From: Bacillus sp. UNC41MFS5
GTDB taxonomy: Bacteria; Bacillota; Bacilli; Bacillales_B; DSM-18226
Direction of reading: 5' to 3'
Assembly: GCF_000686805.1 (NCBI RefSeq)
Contig: NZ_KK366018.1
Span: 409,759 to 473,758, forward strand
Length of the DNA stretch: 64,000 nt
Of this stretch, positions 62,855 through 64,000 are shown piece by piece (the first letter of the stretch is position 1; every line of letters starts with the position of its first letter). The position numbers were made by a program, and so were the translations under genes. The notes under the pieces were generated by a model. The model saw only the letters and a list, made by a program, of their open reading frames with translations, ran no database searches and was not told where the DNA came from.

Positions 62855-64000
62855 TTAGAATTTCGAATGATAGTTATCGATTTCCCATGCATGAACCGCT
62901 GTACGGTAGCTGTCCCATTCTGACTTCTTCATCGATACATACTCGTTGTATACGTGCTCGCCCAGTGTTTTAGCCGCAATCTCCCCTGCTTCTAATTCTT
63001 TAATGGACTCTGCCAGGCTTCCAGGAAGGTTATCGATACCACGGAAGGCTCTTTCCTCCTCTGACATATGGAAGATATCCTCATTAATTGGAGCTGGTGC
63101 TTCTAGTCCTTTTTCGATTCCATCAAGACCTGCAGAGGCAATCACCGCAAACGTTAAGTAAGGGTTTGCTGATGGATCTGGACAACGTAATTCTACCCGT
63201 GTCGCAAGACCTTTTTTTGCTGGAATACGAATTAACGCTGAACGGTTAGACGCAGACCAAGCAATATAACAAGGAGCTTCATAGCCAGGCACTAATCGCT
63301 TATAAGAGTTTACTAGTGGGTTTGTTACTGCAGTAAAGCTCTTCACGCTTTCTAGGACACCCGCAATGAACTGATAAGCTTTTTCCGATAATTGTAGCTC
63401 ATCGGAAGGATCGAAGAAGGCATTTTCGTTTCCTTTAAAGAATGACATATTGACATGCATACCTGATCCATTGATTCCAAATACTGGCTTTGGCATGAAA
63501 GTTGCGTGTAATCCGAACTTCTTCGCAACAGTTTTCACGACCCACTTATATGTAGTGGAAAGGTCCGCCGCTGTTAATACATCTGCATACTTAAAGTTAA
63601 TTTCATGTTGTCCTTCTGCTACTTCGTGGTGTGATGCTTCAATGGTAAAGCCCATTGCTTTTAAGGCACGGTAAATTTCTAAACGAACACGCTCGCCAAG
63701 GTCATGTGGAGATGGCTCGAAATATCCTGCTTTATCACCAAGCTCTTGTGTTGCATAACCGTTATCATCTGTTTTAAAAAGGAAAAATTCTAACTCAGGA
63801 CCTACTGAAATCGTGTATCCTTGATCAGCAGCACGATCCACCGTTTTCTTTAAAACATTTCTTGTGTCCCCTTCAAACAATGTTCCGTCTGGGTTCTTTA
63901 CAGAACATAGGAATCTTGCTTCCGCATATCCGTTTTCAACTGTCCAAGGAAGAACTGCAAAGGTAGCTAAATCTGGTTGTAAATAAAGATCTGATTTATT
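62855..64000 (-). CDS. glnA: Glutamine synthetase type I, N-terminus beyond the window
   Basis: ATP-dependent synthesis of glutamine from glutamate and ammonia. The visible 381 residues lack about 60 N-terminal ones, which lie past the right edge. The frame is open up to base 64000, so the internal ATG at 63880 is not the start. Active-site motifs include GPELEFFLF, the NGSGMHVNMSFF region, and ASNRSALIRIPAKKG. The C-terminal tail (SYRTAVHAWEIDNYHSKF) differs from the typical HPWE-containing end of the main Bacillus enzyme, so it may be a second paralogue. A glnR gene cannot be seen here. Confidence 0.93.
   Translation of the reverse strand, partial: NKSDLYLQPDLATFAVLPWTVENGYAEARFLCSVKNPDGTLFEGDTRNVLKKTVDRAADQGYTISVGPELEFFLFKTDDNGYATQELGDKAGYFEPSPHDLGERVRLEIYRALKAMGFTIEASHHEVAEGQHEINFKYADVLTAADLSTTYKWVVKTVAKKFGLHATFMPKPVFGINGSGMHVNMSFFKGNENAFFDPSDELQLSEKAYQFIAGVLESVKSFTAVTNPLVNSYKRLVPGYEAPCYIAWSASNRSALIRIPAKKGLATRVELRCPDPSANPYLTFAVIASAGLDGIEKGLEAPAPINEDIFHMSEEERAFRGIDNLPGSLAESIKELEAGEIAAKTLGEHVYNEYVSMKKSEWDSYRTAVHAWEIDNYHSKF

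Noticed and set aside
63880..63882. ATG at 63880 as the glutamine synthetase start
   Set aside because: The frame continues to the window edge with family-typical sequence (LPWTVENGYAEARF), so this methionine is internal.

Overview
The window reads as chromosomal DNA of a low-GC, endospore-forming member of the Bacillaceae (Bacillus/Neobacillus-like). The evidence is an alpha/beta-type small acid-soluble spore protein (19446), a YyaC-type spore protein (11158), a CysP-type PiT permease, AGGAGG-class ribosome binding sites, frequent TTG/GTG starts and many short intrinsic terminators. No rRNA, tRNA, prophage, insertion sequence or CRISPR array was recognised. Most of the window is accessory metabolism: small catabolic operons, each with its own regulator or transporter. 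Starts were chosen by ribosome binding site where a longer frame was open.

Region 1 (1-11.1 kb) is the most unusual part. Nine or ten palindromes resembling TTTGGTATACCAAA lie in front of almost every gene and in front of a GntR/FCD regulator gene (10368-11045). The genes under these boxes encode a PqqC/CADD-like haem-oxygenase-fold di-iron oxidase with a complete ligand set, a creatininase-type amidohydrolase, a [2Fe-2S] ferredoxin, an orphan 111-aa protein, a 28-aa microprotein and a permease. Also boxed are probably a second permease and an aspartate-dehydrogenase-like enzyme. An aldehyde dehydrogenase and a ProC-like NAD(P) enzyme lie alongside. Together they look like an oxidative route for a nitrogenous substrate that I cannot name.

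Region 2 (11.1-31 kb) holds yyaC, a PanE-like reductase and a CysP-like permease. A Baeyer-Villiger monooxygenase/esterase pair follows, divergent from a LuxR-type regulator. After these come a DAO-type oxidase, a spore protein, SDR and aldo-keto reductases, an NlpC/P60 cell-wall hydrolase, an acetolactate-synthase-like TPP enzyme and malate synthase G. The stretch ends with a decayed CtaG-like remnant and several conserved small or unknown genes.

Region 3 (32-39 kb) is a sigma-54 operon. A PAS/AAA+/Fis activator (37615-38994) is followed 3 bp after its stop by a textbook -24/-12 promoter, CTGGCAC-N5-TTGCA. It reads into a GldA-like dehydrogenase, a sulfonate/taurine-type ABC importer and a class III aminotransferase. 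An array of five 52-bp tandem repeats lies upstream of the activator. A second array with the same 52-bp period but a different sequence lies at 45.4 kb.

Region 4 (39.6-50 kb) contains a Dph6-like ATP pyrophosphatase, catalase, an AHSA1-domain protein, and an operon of a SufR-like Fe-S regulator, folE and a CDGSH protein. purU, a PfkB sugar kinase, a MATE exporter and an acyl-CoA synthetase follow. Region 5 (50-55.6 kb) is a hexonate operon (ManD/RspA, RspB-like dehydrogenase, KduD-like SDR, GudP-like transporter) behind a GntR regulator. Region 6 (55.8-64 kb) has a divergent PRPP synthetase paralogue, nitronate monooxygenase, a DoxX-like membrane protein, a flavoprotein, an OFA-family transporter and a glutamine synthetase gene that runs off the right edge.
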